Positions 49,456 to 58,362 of a stretch of DNA of 64,000 nucleotides are shown piece by piece (position 1 is the first letter of the stretch; every line of letters starts with the position of its first letter). This DNA comes from Myxococcales bacterium (GTDB lineage Bacteria; Myxococcota_A; Polyangia; Polyangiales; Houyiibacteriaceae). Under the pieces are notes generated by a model. That model worked only from the letters and a program-made list of their open reading frames with translations, did not search any database and had not been told where the DNA came from. Location of the stretch: the NCBI GenBank assembly GCA_029862185.1, contig JAOTXX010000009.1, positions 1 to 64,000 on the forward strand, given 5' to 3'. The position numbers and the translations under genes were made by a program.

Positions 49456-51224
49456 GCTCCCGCTCGCACGCGCGGCCCCGCTTCAACCTCCAGCAGCAAG
49501 GGCCGTAGCAATGCGAACATCTGTGCTTCGTCGGTCTTGGCCGGAGTTCGACCCAGCGAGCGTTCGACATCCCTGGCAAGAGGGGAAAGGGCGCGGCGCC
49601 GGGCGAGGCCCTTTTCCTTTTCGGCTCGAATGCGATCGGCGCTGATGCGGAGCCTCCACCGTTCGATGCCGAGCTTGGACAGGAGCTCCGATGCTTTGGG
49701 CTCCCCGAGCCGAGACAGGACCTTGACGAGGAGCTCTCCGGCAATCTCTTCGGCCTCCTGAGCGCGCTTGCGGACGTACGCCAGCGTCTCGTCTGGGGTC
49801 ATCTCATCCTGGAGCGCCATGTGTGTGTCGACGAGGATGGAAGGAAATGCCGGCACGTCTTCGAAGCGAGCCTCGGGCTCGTGAGGCGCGAGCAGGGCCC
49901 ATTCGCGTAGAAGCGACTGGACGTAATTGGAGATCTCGAAGATGCGTTGGCCGGCTTCGACCTGTGCCTGGTGCTTGGCGCCGCTGAGTCGATAAATCCC
50001 CCGAAGGTAGTACTGACAAAGGAAAGTCCAATACGCGAAATTGTCCCAGTAGATTTTCGCCAACATCGCGGGCGCATGCCCGTAGATTGGCGCGGCGTCA
50101 CGGAAGATGTCGAGCGCGCCGGCGACCAGGACGCGGTATTGAATGTTGAGCTCCCGAGTCCGCGTTTCGAGGTCTTCCCCCGCCAGGTCGACTCGAATCA
50201 GCTCTTCGGTGAACGAGTTGGCCAGAGCGATGAAGTCGTTGCCAGGGCTATAGAGCGGGTCGACGAACGCGCCCGCTTCGCCGACTATGCCCCAACGGTC
50301 GTCGGACCAGCAGCGGCCTAGCGTGTGGCTGTAGTCTCTGATGCAGAGGAAATCGAGGACCTCTCGGCTTGCAAGGTGCCGGGCGAGCACTGGCTCGTGT
50401 TCTGCGATGAAATCGCGAAGCTTTTCCAAGGTCTTGAGGCGTTTGAAGTCGTGGTACTCGGAATGCGCAACGACACCAATGCTGGTGTTGCCAGACGACA
50501 GTGGGATGATCCACAGCCAGTAACCAGGTCCCATGAGGTGGTTGGTCGAACGCCATCGTTCCGAGCTGAAGGCCTTATCGTGCCAATCGCGCACGCTCGG
50601 AGGCACGAGCTCGTTGACGTCGAGCTTGCCCTTCACTCGGAACCAGCCCGACGATGATGAATGGCGAGTGCGGCGCGTGAGCTTCAATTTGCGGCGCAAA
50701 AGCGCAGCCCGTCCGGTGGCGTCGATCAGCCAACGCGACCGCAATGAAAGCTCGCCGGTCGGGCCCTCGAGCCGAACGCAATGCTCTTCATCCCTGGCGC
50801 CTAGCTCGACGTCGGTGACGGTGTGGCCTTCGAATAGCGCAATGCCGTCCTCCTCGAGCATCGCGCGCAGGTCAGACTCGAAGATCCCTCGATCGATTTG
50901 ATACGACTGAACGATCGGCTCCGAGGACGGCCCGATTTCGGTGCGTTGCTCGAGCGGGAGTTGCCCACCACCGGGATAGAAACGAAGCCCAAATTTGAGC
51001 AAATGGTTTTGCTCCAAATACTCGCGAAGGCCCAAGCGCTCGAGGTACTGAGAGCCGAGCTCCACGCTCGACTCGCCGACCTTGTGCGCCGCCTCGCGCA
51101 GAGGTCGACTCGTCTTGTCGACGGCAGCGATGCTCAGCTGCGGATGCTGACGCCGCAGTTGGCGCGCCAGCGTGAGCCCAGCCATGCCGGCTCCACAAAT
51201 CAACACATCGAACGAGGTTTGCAT
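49452..51224 (-). CDS. FAD-dependent oxidoreductase, flavin halogenase-like (first of two)
   Basis: 590 residues from the ATG at 51224, preceded by GGAGAGG at good spacing; the frame runs further to 51584 but that part looks noncoding. The dinucleotide fold has 'LICGAGMAGLTLARQL'. The halogenase-class motifs 'HKVGESSVELG' and 'YWLWIIPLSSGNTSIGVV' (WxWxIP) are present, with 'GIVGEAGAFVDPLYSPGND'. Such proteins halogenate or oxidise aryl groups. The C-terminal ~150 residues after 'YRLSGAKHQAQVEAGQR' are an extra helical part. The catalytic Lys typical of tryptophan halogenases could not be placed. Confidence 0.85.
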   Translation of the reverse strand: MQTSFDVLICGAGMAGLTLARQLRRQHPQLSIAAVDKTSRPLREAAHKVGESSVELGSQYLERLGLREYLEQNHLLKFGLRFYPGGGQLPLEQRTEIGPSSEPIVQSYQIDRGIFESDLRAMLEEDGIALFEGHTVTDVELGARDEEHCVRLEGPTGELSLRSRWLIDATGRAALLRRKLKLTRRTRHSSSSGWFRVKGKLDVNELVPPSVRDWHDKAFSSERWRSTNHLMGPGYWLWIIPLSSGNTSIGVVAHSEYHDFKRLKTLEKLRDFIAEHEPVLARHLASREVLDFLCIRDYSHTLGRCWSDDRWGIVGEAGAFVDPLYSPGNDFIALANSFTEELIRVDLAGEDLETRTRELNIQYRVLVAGALDIFRDAAPIYGHAPAMLAKIYWDNFAYWTFLCQYYLRGIYRLSGAKHQAQVEAGQRIFEISNYVQSLLREWALLAPHEPEARFEDVPAFPSILVDTHMALQDEMTPDETLAYVRKRAQEAEEIAGELLVKVLSRLGEPKASELLSKLGIERWRLRISADRIRAEKEKGLARRRALSPLARDVERSLGRTPAKTDEAQMFALLRPLLLEVEAGPRVRAGA

Positions 51225-51314
51225 CCTCCGCCTCTCCATACCAGCGCTTGGTTGTGCTCTATACACGCAAGCCGCAGCGTTGACGAGTGTATGCCCCGAT
51301 GATAGTTTCAACCC
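51225..51314. promoter_or_regulatory. Divergent promoter region of the pigment cluster
   Basis: Only 90 bp separate the two operons. It contains the inverted pair ATACAC/GTGTAT (beginning near 51261 and 51287) and a possible rightward -35 TTGACG (51280-51285) with a weak -10 TAGTTT 17 bp later. That would give an almost leaderless transcript for the acyltransferase gene. Confidence 0.4.
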
Positions 51315-52139
51315 TTGCGTAGGGCCTGGCGATTCCTTTTGGTCGTACTGTCGCTGGCGCTCTACTTCGTCGTGCTTGCACCCGTAGGCTATGCCGCGCT
51401 GACCCTCCTCAGCGTGCTTCCGACTCGCGATCCCGATGTGCGTGCGAGACGCCTCCAGAAGATCGTCTGCTGGGGCTTCCGCACCATGCACGACTGGCTC
51501 CGCGTCATTCGCATCATCGACTTCAACCCGCGAGACGTCGAGGGCAGGCTTCCGGATGGTCCCTGCATCGTTGTCGCGAACCATCGCACCCTCACCGACA
51601 TCACCTCGATCATGGCGTCCTTCGGCCCCATGACGGCCGCGGTCAAGCCAGAGATCTACCGCATGTGGTGGTTGCGGCCCTTGATCAAGAGCGCGGGGTT
51701 CATCGAAGGGGCATCTGCCAATCCTCTGGATCTAGGGAACATGGTCGATGCCGCATCAGGCAGCGCTCGGGGTGGCTCCAGGTTTCTTCTGTTTCCCGAG
51801 GGCACTCGCGCGCCAGGCGATCGCTTGCTGCCGTTCGGACGAACCGCTTTCGAAATCGCCTGCCGTGCCGACGTTCCCGTCGTGCCCGTGCTCTTGCGTT
51901 GGAAGCACCCCTGGTTGTCTAAAGAGTATCGGCTGTTTGCGATGCCCAAGGGGCGTACCGAGCTTCGCATCGAGGCCTTGCTTCCGGTCTACCCAGCCGA
52001 GTTTCATGGCTCTAGCAGGGCACTTAAGGATGTGGTAGAGAGCACCTTCCGAGCGCGTCTCAGTGTGGATTCGGGTAGGGAGTTGGAGGAGTTTAATGCC
52101 GGAATCAATCGAGAATCGGCTCAAGCGGCTCATCGTTGA
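51315..52139 (+). CDS. PlsC-type lysophospholipid acyltransferase of the pigment cluster
   Basis: 274 residues. Two N-terminal hydrophobic segments (about 6-35), then the acyltransferase motifs: 'VANHRTLTDITSIM' (H-x4-D catalytic pair), 'FIEGASANPLD' and 'FPEGTRAPGDRLLPFGRTAF'. Aryl polyene clusters carry such an enzyme to attach the polyene or a fatty acid to the lipid anchor. The only plausible start is the TTG at 51315. The 3' end overlaps the ACP gene by 44 nt. Confidence 0.88.
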   Translation: MRRAWRFLLVVLSLALYFVVLAPVGYAALTLLSVLPTRDPDVRARRLQKIVCWGFRTMHDWLRVIRIIDFNPRDVEGRLPDGPCIVVANHRTLTDITSIMASFGPMTAAVKPEIYRMWWLRPLIKSAGFIEGASANPLDLGNMVDAASGSARGGSRFLLFPEGTRAPGDRLLPFGRTAFEIACRADVPVVPVLLRWKHPWLSKEYRLFAMPKGRTELRIEALLPVYPAEFHGSSRALKDVVESTFRARLSVDSGRELEEFNAGINRESAQAAHR

Positions 52140-52404
52140 ATCGTTGATGCTCGATGATGTGGTCCCCGAGGAAATCGAGGACGAGGCTCCACTTTTCGTC
52201 GAGGGCCTGGGCTTGGATTCAATCGACGCGCTCGAGCTTGCGCTCGCGGTCCACAAGGAATTCGGGGTGCGAACCTCTGCCGAGGACGAACGCAACCGCG
52301 AGATCTTCTTCTCGGTGAAGAGCCTGTCGGAGTTCATCCGAGCGGAGCAAGCGAATCCGACCGCCGCGACAGCCAGCGAGGAGCAGCAGTCGCAAGCGCA
52401 GTGA
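52096..52404 (+). CDS. Acyl carrier protein of the aryl polyene cluster
   Basis: 102 residues. Phosphopantetheine attachment Ser42 in 'VEGLGLDSIDALELALAVHK'. The ATG is preceded by GGAGGAG at ideal spacing, although it lies inside the acyltransferase gene. It carries the growing aryl polyene chain on its 4'-phosphopantetheine thiol. The tail after residue 85 is Ala/Gln-rich and probably disordered. Confidence 0.93.
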   Translation: MPESIENRLKRLIVESLMLDDVVPEEIEDEAPLFVEGLGLDSIDALELALAVHKEFGVRTSAEDERNREIFFSVKSLSEFIRAEQANPTAATASEEQQSQAQ

Positions 52405-52413
52405 CCCAACGCG

Positions 52414-53028
52414 ATGCTTGGGAGGATTGTCCAAATCGTCGCCGCACTCGCGCTACTCCTGTATCCGTTTGCTGTATACGTTGGCCTCAGCCACTGGGAC
52501 GTCAGGGCAGCCGCGCTGGTGCTTCTGGTCTTGATCGCGCCCGCGGCGATCGCCCGCCTGAGGAAGTACCGCTCCTCGGAGGTTAGTGCGCTCGCGTTCG
52601 TCCCGCTGGTCACGGTCGGCTTGCTCGCCACGAGCGCGGCGCTCGACGCCGCTGGGTTCATCTTGCTCGTGCCGGTTTTTGTGAATTTGGGCTTGCTCGC
52701 GACCTTTGGGCCCACGCTTCGCTGGGGGCCGCCGATGATAGAGCGGTTTGCACGACTGCAGGAGCCCGAGCTGTCTGGGCCCAAGGTGAGCTGGTGTCGA
52801 ACCTGGACGTGGATTTGGTGTGCCTTTTTCTCGTTGAATGCTGCTGCCGCTGCCGCCCTGGCACTGTTTGCGCCCTTGCGGTGGTGGACGCTCTACAATG
52901 GTTTGATCGCGTACGGCCTGATCGGCGTCTTGTTCGCAGCCGAGTTCGTGCTGCGCCACTTGAAGTTTGGCCGCACCGGCAATGGCGCGATGCGCGAATC
53001 CCGGTTCACGGGGGGGCCTCGGCCGTGA
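52414..53028 (+). CDS. COG4648-type membrane protein
   Basis: 204 residues with about five hydrophobic helices ('IVQIVAALALLLYPFAVYVG', 'AAALVLLVLIAPAAIA', 'GLLATSAALDAAGFILLVPV', 'WIWCAFFSLNAAAAAALALF', 'GLIAYGLIGVLFAAEFVLRH'). Homologues of unknown role sit between the ACP and the ligase in aryl polyene clusters. Signature 'RFARLQEPELSGPKVSWCRT' matches that group. 9 nt after the ACP gene, and overlapping the ligase start. Confidence 0.85.
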   Translation: MLGRIVQIVAALALLLYPFAVYVGLSHWDVRAAALVLLVLIAPAAIARLRKYRSSEVSALAFVPLVTVGLLATSAALDAAGFILLVPVFVNLGLLATFGPTLRWGPPMIERFARLQEPELSGPKVSWCRTWTWIWCAFFSLNAAAAAALALFAPLRWWTLYNGLIAYGLIGVLFAAEFVLRHLKFGRTGNGAMRESRFTGGPRP

Positions 53029-54734
53029 CTTGCCAGTTACTCGGGGGACACGCTGCGAACGACGCAGTCGCGTTTGGAAAGGGAGGGGAAAGGTCCGCAG
53101 CGGATCTGCTCGCGGACTCCGCTCGGATCGCCGAGCAGCTTCCTCCTCCGACGGACGACTCCCACGTTCTGCTCGTGTTCAAGAGCGACCGCTACGCATT
53201 CGCGGTCTCGCTCTTCGGCGCCTGGGCTGCCGGGCACACGGTGGCGCTGCCTCCAAACACCCGTCGCGACTCGGTGCTCAGCGCGCTTCGGCGCTCCGAT
53301 GTCGTCGCCATGCTCCACGACACCGAAGCGGGAAAGCCCATTCGGATCGCGCCGTTCGGGGCGGCACGGCCGTGCGGGCCTGGCCCGGCTGCGGTGACAT
53401 TCCCTGCTCGCCCGGTCGTCGCCACCTTGTACACTTCCGGCACCGAGAGCGCCATGAAGCCTTGCCCCAAGAGCGAGGCACAACTCTTGGCCGAGGCCGG
53501 AGTGCTGGCCGAGGCGTTCGGAGCCGCCCCCGCTGCGCGACTGGTCTCCACCGTGCAGCCTACGCACATCTACGGCTTGCTGTTTTCGGTGCTCGTGCCG
53601 CTCGTCAGTGGCGGCGCCTTCCTTCGCGAGACGCCATTTCACGCCGAAACGATTGCAGGCAAAGTCAAGGCCTACGGCGCCCGCACCTTGGTGACCGTGC
53701 CCGCACACCTGCGTGGCCTCTGCCGCGTCGACACGGATTCCCTTGCGTCGCTCACGCGCGTGTTTTCGTCGACAGCACCGCTCCGGGCCGAGATTAGCGA
53801 GGGGTTTCTGGACTCACACCAAACGGCTGTCACGGAGATCCTTGGATCGACCGAGACCGGGGGCATCGCCTGGCGGGAGCGCCCACGCTCGGCAGCCTGG
53901 CAGCCTCTTCCCGGAGTCGAAGTCGATGTCGACGACGATGGGTTCCTATGGGTGAGGTCGCCGTTTTCGGCTGGGGCAGACGCGGTCCGAACCGCAGACC
54001 TCGCGAAACCGCAGCCCGACGGGAGCTTTGTTCACCTCGGTCGGTCCGACGGTATCGTCAAGATTGGGGGGCAGCGCGTGTCTCTTCCGGCGATGGAGCA
54101 GTGGCTTTGCCAGCAGCCGGGCGTGGACGATGCGGCGCTCGTGGCCGTCCAGAGCCCCGGCCTACGCGATGTGCAATTGCTCGCGGCAGTCGTCGCTCCG
54201 GATTGGACTGTCCCCCGATTGCGAGAGGCGATGGCGGCGCGCTTCGAGGCCTCCGCTCTTCCTCGCCGCATCTTGCTAATCGACCGCCTTCCCCGTGAAG
54301 ACAACGGAAAGCTCCCACGTCGCCAAGTCTTGCTGCTGTTCGAGCTCAACGCCGACGGCAAGCCGATCCGTTGGGACCTCGACTGGGGGGAGAGCGCGAA
54401 ACGCGTCGACGAAGGCCGAGTCTCTCAGCGTGTTTCCGTTCACATTCCCGACACGTACGGCGCCTTCGAAGGCCACTTCCCCGGCTACCCCATCCTGGCT
54501 GCGGCCTTCCAGCTCAACGATCTTGTACTTCCGCGAATTCGTGCCGAGCGTCCCGACCTCGGAGCTGTTCGGGGTGTTCGTCGGCTCAAGTTCCTCGGTC
54601 GCATCGTGCCAGACGACCCGCTCGAGCTCGAGCTCAACTGGACCGAAGGTGAAGCGACGGTCGACTTCGCTCTGTGGCGGAGAGACAAGGTTTGCTCGGG
54701 CGGACGCATCCTCTTCGAGGGGGCTGGCGCTTGA
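53025..54734 (+). CDS. Acyl/aryl-ACP ligase fused to an ApeI-like dehydratase
   Basis: 569 residues from the GTG in a GTGA overlap. The N-terminal adenylation domain shows the P-loop-like 'VVATLYTSGTESAMKPCPKS', 'ILGSTETGGIAWRE' and 'LGRSDGIVKIGGQRVSLPAM', ending 'LPREDNGKLPRRQ' with the catalytic Lys. From about residue 465 a hot-dog domain follows: 'DTYGAFEGHFPGYPILAAAF' (His in 'EGHFPG'), like ApeI/FabZ dehydratases. In E. coli-type clusters these are two proteins, so this is a fusion. The ligase probably loads p-coumarate onto the ACP. Confidence 0.9.
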   Translation: MTCQLLGGHAANDAVAFGKGGERSAADLLADSARIAEQLPPPTDDSHVLLVFKSDRYAFAVSLFGAWAAGHTVALPPNTRRDSVLSALRRSDVVAMLHDTEAGKPIRIAPFGAARPCGPGPAAVTFPARPVVATLYTSGTESAMKPCPKSEAQLLAEAGVLAEAFGAAPAARLVSTVQPTHIYGLLFSVLVPLVSGGAFLRETPFHAETIAGKVKAYGARTLVTVPAHLRGLCRVDTDSLASLTRVFSSTAPLRAEISEGFLDSHQTAVTEILGSTETGGIAWRERPRSAAWQPLPGVEVDVDDDGFLWVRSPFSAGADAVRTADLAKPQPDGSFVHLGRSDGIVKIGGQRVSLPAMEQWLCQQPGVDDAALVAVQSPGLRDVQLLAAVVAPDWTVPRLREAMAARFEASALPRRILLIDRLPREDNGKLPRRQVLLLFELNADGKPIRWDLDWGESAKRVDEGRVSQRVSVHIPDTYGAFEGHFPGYPILAAAFQLNDLVLPRIRAERPDLGAVRGVRRLKFLGRIVPDDPLELELNWTEGEATVDFALWRRDKVCSGGRILFEGAGA

Positions 54735-55486
54735 TCAGCGACTCGCCACAGCCATTTCGCCCCTGCGTGATCGTGCCGGCATACGACAACCCTCTCACGG
54801 TACGCGGCGTCGTCCGCCAGGCGCGGCAGCACTGCGCCGACGTGATCGTCGTCGATGATGGCAGCGACGAGCCCGGGCGTGCCGCTTGCGACGCCCTCGC
54901 CAACGAAGGCCTAGCGAACGTGACGAGGCGCGTGCGCAACGGCGGCAAGGGGGCTGCGGTGAAGACTGGGTTCGACGTCGCCCGCCAGCGAGGCTTCAGC
55001 CATGCGCTTCAGATCGATGCTGACGGCCAGCATGACCTCGAGCGAATTCCGGATTTCCTGGAGCAGGCGAGGGAGCGTCCGGATGCGCTGATCCTCGGCT
55101 ACCCGATCTACGACGCCAGCGCGCCCAAGGCGCGTCTGGTGGCGCGGGGCATCACCAAGTTCTGGGTGAACCTCGAGCTCGGTTCGCCGGACGTCGTCAA
55201 AGACGCGATGGTGGGGTTCCGTGTGTATCCGCTCGCCGCGGCCATGGGGGTTCCGGTTCGCGGCAATCGAATGGACTTCGATGTAGAAATCGCCGTGCGC
55301 ATGGCCCGCGCTGGTGTGGCCGTCATCAACTTGCCGGTGGGCGTTCGCTATTTGACTCGAGAGGAAGGCGGGACCTCTCACTTTCAGACGTTCCGCGACA
55401 ACCTGCGCTTGTCCTGGATGCATACGCGGCTCTGCGTTCTGGGGCTCTGGCATTGGGTCCGGACGAGGCTGAGGCTCGCCCGGTGA
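54731..55486 (+). CDS. Family 2 glycosyltransferase of the aryl polyene cluster
   Basis: 251 residues starting at a TTG that overlaps the ligase stop. GT-A fold motifs: 'CVIVPAYDNPLTVRGVVRQA', 'DVIVVDDGSDEPGRAA', 'RNGGKGAAVKTGFDVAR', and the metal-binding 'ALQIDADGQHDLERIPDF'. It resembles polyprenol/dolichol-phosphate-type GT2 enzymes found in aryl polyene clusters. It may attach a sugar to the lipid anchor. Confidence 0.88.
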   Translation: MISDSPQPFRPCVIVPAYDNPLTVRGVVRQARQHCADVIVVDDGSDEPGRAACDALANEGLANVTRRVRNGGKGAAVKTGFDVARQRGFSHALQIDADGQHDLERIPDFLEQARERPDALILGYPIYDASAPKARLVARGITKFWVNLELGSPDVVKDAMVGFRVYPLAAAMGVPVRGNRMDFDVEIAVRMARAGVAVINLPVGVRYLTREEGGTSHFQTFRDNLRLSWMHTRLCVLGLWHWVRTRLRLAR

Positions 55487-56388
55487 CTTGGCTCAGCCAA
55501 CGAGAACGGGGAGCCGTGCTCGGCATTCGATTCGTCTTCTGGTTCGCGACGCTATTCGGCCGTTGGCCTGCGCGTCAGTTCGTTCGGTTGCTTGCGATCT
55601 TCTATGCTGCGTTCGATCGAAATGCGAAGCGCGCCTCTCGAGCCTGGTTGGAGCGAGTCCATGCTCACCCGGCTAGCTGGTTCGATGTCTACCACCACAT
55701 TTCAATTTTCGCCCAGGTCGCGCTCGATCGAATCTTCCTGCTCAAGGGCAAAACGAAAATCTTTGACGTCAATCGCACCGGCAACGAGCACTTGATCAAG
55801 CTTGCCCGCGAGCGACGAGGCGCAATTCTTCTCGGCGCACACTTGGGGAGCTTCGAGGCGATGCGCGTCAGCGCCGAGGAGGAGTCCTTTCCGTTGAGCA
55901 TCGTCGGACACTTCGAGAACGCCCGCATGATCAACGCGCTCCTTTCCAAAATCGACCCGGAAATGGCCGAAAGCGTGATCCACGTCGGCGACGACCCAGT
56001 CGGCTCCGCGCTGGCGATCAGAGACCGGCTCGCCCAGGGGCACATGATCGCGGTTCTGGGAGACCGCGTCGGCCTCAATGAGAAGACAGTCAGCGTTGAT
56101 TTTTTCGGGAAACCTGCGCTTTTTCCGGCTGGACCTTTCATTTTGGCCGCCGCGCTTCGTGCCCCCGTTTACCTCGTGTTTGGTCTATATTACGAACCAA
56201 ATCGCTACGAGCTCTTCTGCGAACCGTTTGCAGAGCGCATCGAGCTACCCCGTGACGAGCGGGGTGAAGCCTTGCACCGAATGGTTGAGAAGTACGCACA
56301 TGCGCTTGAGCGATTCTGCCGAAAAGCACCCGACAACTGGTTCAACTTCTATGACTTCTGGGGCGAACAAGACAATGACCGCGACTGA
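55483..56388 (+). CDS. LpxL/HtrB-type lipid acyltransferase
   Basis: 301 residues. An N-terminal membrane-proximal helix ('LGIRFVFWFATLFGR') is followed by the catalytic 'ILLGAHLGSFEAMRV' (H-x4-E), 'MIAVLGDRVGLNEKTVSVDF' and 'FFGKPALFPAGPFILAAALR'. This is the lipid A late-acyltransferase fold and is standard in aryl polyene clusters. GTG start in a GTGA overlap. The 3' end overlaps the ammonia-lyase gene by 14 nt. Confidence 0.9.
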   Translation: MTWLSQRERGAVLGIRFVFWFATLFGRWPARQFVRLLAIFYAAFDRNAKRASRAWLERVHAHPASWFDVYHHISIFAQVALDRIFLLKGKTKIFDVNRTGNEHLIKLARERRGAILLGAHLGSFEAMRVSAEEESFPLSIVGHFENARMINALLSKIDPEMAESVIHVGDDPVGSALAIRDRLAQGHMIAVLGDRVGLNEKTVSVDFFGKPALFPAGPFILAAALRAPVYLVFGLYYEPNRYELFCEPFAERIELPRDERGEALHRMVEKYAHALERFCRKAPDNWFNFYDFWGEQDNDRD

Positions 56389-57934
56389 GGCCTCAGCATC
56401 GTTGCGCAACGCCATCGAGGTCGGTGGCGAGCCTTTGACCATCGACGACATTCTAGCCCTGGCAGAGGGAGTTGCCGTTCCCCAGCTGAGCCAGGCCGCG
56501 CGTGACCGCATGCAGGCGAGCACCGACGTCGTGGCGAGCCTGCACGAGGGCGAGGCACACATCTATGGCGTCACTACGAGCGTCGGCGCCTCGGTGGGCA
56601 CACATGTGCCTCGTCTGTTTTCGCGGGACCTGTCGCTCAACATCCAGCGGATGCACGGTTGCGGCACCGGGCAAGTCTTGAGCGAAGAGCAAACCGCTGC
56701 AGCCCTGGCCGTTCGATTGTCATCTTTGTCACGGGGCAAGAGCGGCGTCCGTCCTGTCGTCGCCGACCGCCTCGTCGACTTTCTCTGCCATCGAATTTTG
56801 CCACTCATTCCCTCGGAAGGCTCGGTGGGCGCGAGCGGTGACCTCACGCCGCTTTCCTATGTTGCCGCCGCGCTGGTCGGAGAGCGGGAGGTTTGGTTCG
56901 ACGGCGAGATCGTCGAATCCATCGATGCGCTCGAGGCGATTGGCGAAGGGCCCTTGGCCCTTGGTCCGCGAGAGGTGCTGGCGCTGATGAATGGCACCAG
57001 CGTTGCAACTGCCATCGCCTGTCTCGCCTGGGCGCGGGCCCGCGAGCTGAGTCGCCTGGCAGCCTGCCTAACCGCCATGTGCTCCGAGGTCGTCCACGGG
57101 AATCCGACCCACTTCGATGCGTTCGTGCACGACGCAAAGCCCCATTTCGGGCAGGTCTTGGCGGCGCGGTGGATCCGCGAAGATCTCGGCTACGATGGCT
57201 CGGCCGCTAGAGGGGGCGTGCGTCTTCAGGATCGATACTCGATCCGATGCGCGCCTCATGTCATCGGGGTCGCGGTCGACTCTTTGCGCTGGAGCCAGTC
57301 CGCGCTCGAAACCGAGCTCAATGGCGTGAGCGACAATCCGCTCGTGGATGTTGAGGGTGGGAGAGTCGTCCACGGGGGAAACTTCTATGGAAGCCATGTC
57401 GGATTCGCCTGCGACACCCTCAAAGTGGCCATTGCCAACATCGCTTGCCTTCTGGATCGCCAGCTGACGCTTCTTTGTAATCCGGCTGAGAACGACGGAC
57501 TCCCTGCGAACCTCGTCGGCGTTCAAGAAGCGAAAGCGTGCTCGCACAATGGCTTCAAGGCGGTCACCATCGCTGCATCGGCGCTGGCCGCCGAGGCGCT
57601 CAAGATGACCATTCCGGCCAGCGCGTTCAGCCGCAGCACCGAGCAACACAACCAGGACAAGGTCCCGATGGCCACCCTTGCGGCGCGGGACCTCGCCCGA
57701 ATCGTCGAGATCACCGAACAGGTTGCGGCGATGATGACGCTCGCGTGCTGTCAGGCGGTCGATCTTCGTGATGACGCCTTGAACTTCTCCGAGCGCACCT
57801 CGGCGATGCGGTCCGCCGTCCGGGACGTTGTTCCGACGCTGGGACCGGACCGGCGGATGGACATCGACATCCAAGCGGTACTGGACCTGCTTCGGCGTCA
57901 CGCGCTGCCCCTCGGTTCGGACGCCCTCACATGA
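56375..57934 (+). CDS. Aromatic amino acid ammonia-lyase (HAL/TAL family)
   Basis: 519 residues. The MIO prosthetic-group triad Ala-Ser-Gly is at 153-155 in 'GSVGASGDLTPLSY', and the catalytic Tyr lies in 'HIYGVTTSVGAS' (Y64). Also 'LMNGTSVATAI', 'GVSDNPLVD' and 'RSTEQHNQDKVPMATLAARD', typical of the family. In flexirubin- and xanthomonadin-type clusters this enzyme is thought to make 4-hydroxycinnamate from tyrosine; substrate choice here is inferred from context. The ATG at 56375 lies within the acyltransferase gene. Confidence 0.92.
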   Translation: MTATEASASLRNAIEVGGEPLTIDDILALAEGVAVPQLSQAARDRMQASTDVVASLHEGEAHIYGVTTSVGASVGTHVPRLFSRDLSLNIQRMHGCGTGQVLSEEQTAAALAVRLSSLSRGKSGVRPVVADRLVDFLCHRILPLIPSEGSVGASGDLTPLSYVAAALVGEREVWFDGEIVESIDALEAIGEGPLALGPREVLALMNGTSVATAIACLAWARARELSRLAACLTAMCSEVVHGNPTHFDAFVHDAKPHFGQVLAARWIREDLGYDGSAARGGVRLQDRYSIRCAPHVIGVAVDSLRWSQSALETELNGVSDNPLVDVEGGRVVHGGNFYGSHVGFACDTLKVAIANIACLLDRQLTLLCNPAENDGLPANLVGVQEAKACSHNGFKAVTIAASALAAEALKMTIPASAFSRSTEQHNQDKVPMATLAARDLARIVEITEQVAAMMTLACCQAVDLRDDALNFSERTSAMRSAVRDVVPTLGPDRRMDIDIQAVLDLLRRHALPLGSDALT

Positions 57935-58362
57935 CGCGCGACGAGCACGCCGTCAGCATCGAAGCCACCGTGCCGTTTCATTTCTGTGATCCGCTATTCG
58001 TCGTTTGGCACGGGAGGTACTTCGAGTACTTCGGCATGGCACGGGCGGAGCTCATGAAGAGCCGAAAGCTCGACGTTCCCGAAATTCGCGGTCTTGGGTA
58101 CCGGATGTACATGACCGACGTGCGTTGCCGCTACCTGTATCCGCTCGGTTATGGGGACGACCTGCGTGTCACGGCCTGGTTCACGGCGGCGACTCCATTG
58201 ATTCGCGTGGCCTACACGGTCACCAACCTAACGCAGGGCCGAAAGAGCGCCCGTGCGTACACCGAGATTGCAACGACCGATGCGCAGGGAGAGCTCTTGC
58301 TCCAGACTCCGTCTGTGATTCTAGAGCGCCTTCCAGCCGAGCTCCGTGGAGATGCGTCGTGA
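57931..58362 (+). CDS. 4-hydroxybenzoyl-CoA-thioesterase-like hot-dog protein
   Basis: 143 residues. Hot-dog fold with the acidic catalytic region 'VPFHFCDPLFVVWHGRYFEY' (Asp equivalent to the 4HBT catalytic Asp) and 'RCRYLYPLGYGDDLRVTAWF'. Common in aryl polyene clusters, where it may release or proofread acyl intermediates. Translationally coupled to the ammonia-lyase (ATGA) and to fabG (GTGA). Confidence 0.9.
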   Translation: MTRDEHAVSIEATVPFHFCDPLFVVWHGRYFEYFGMARAELMKSRKLDVPEIRGLGYRMYMTDVRCRYLYPLGYGDDLRVTAWFTAATPLIRVAYTVTNLTQGRKSARAYTEIATTDAQGELLLQTPSVILERLPAELRGDAS

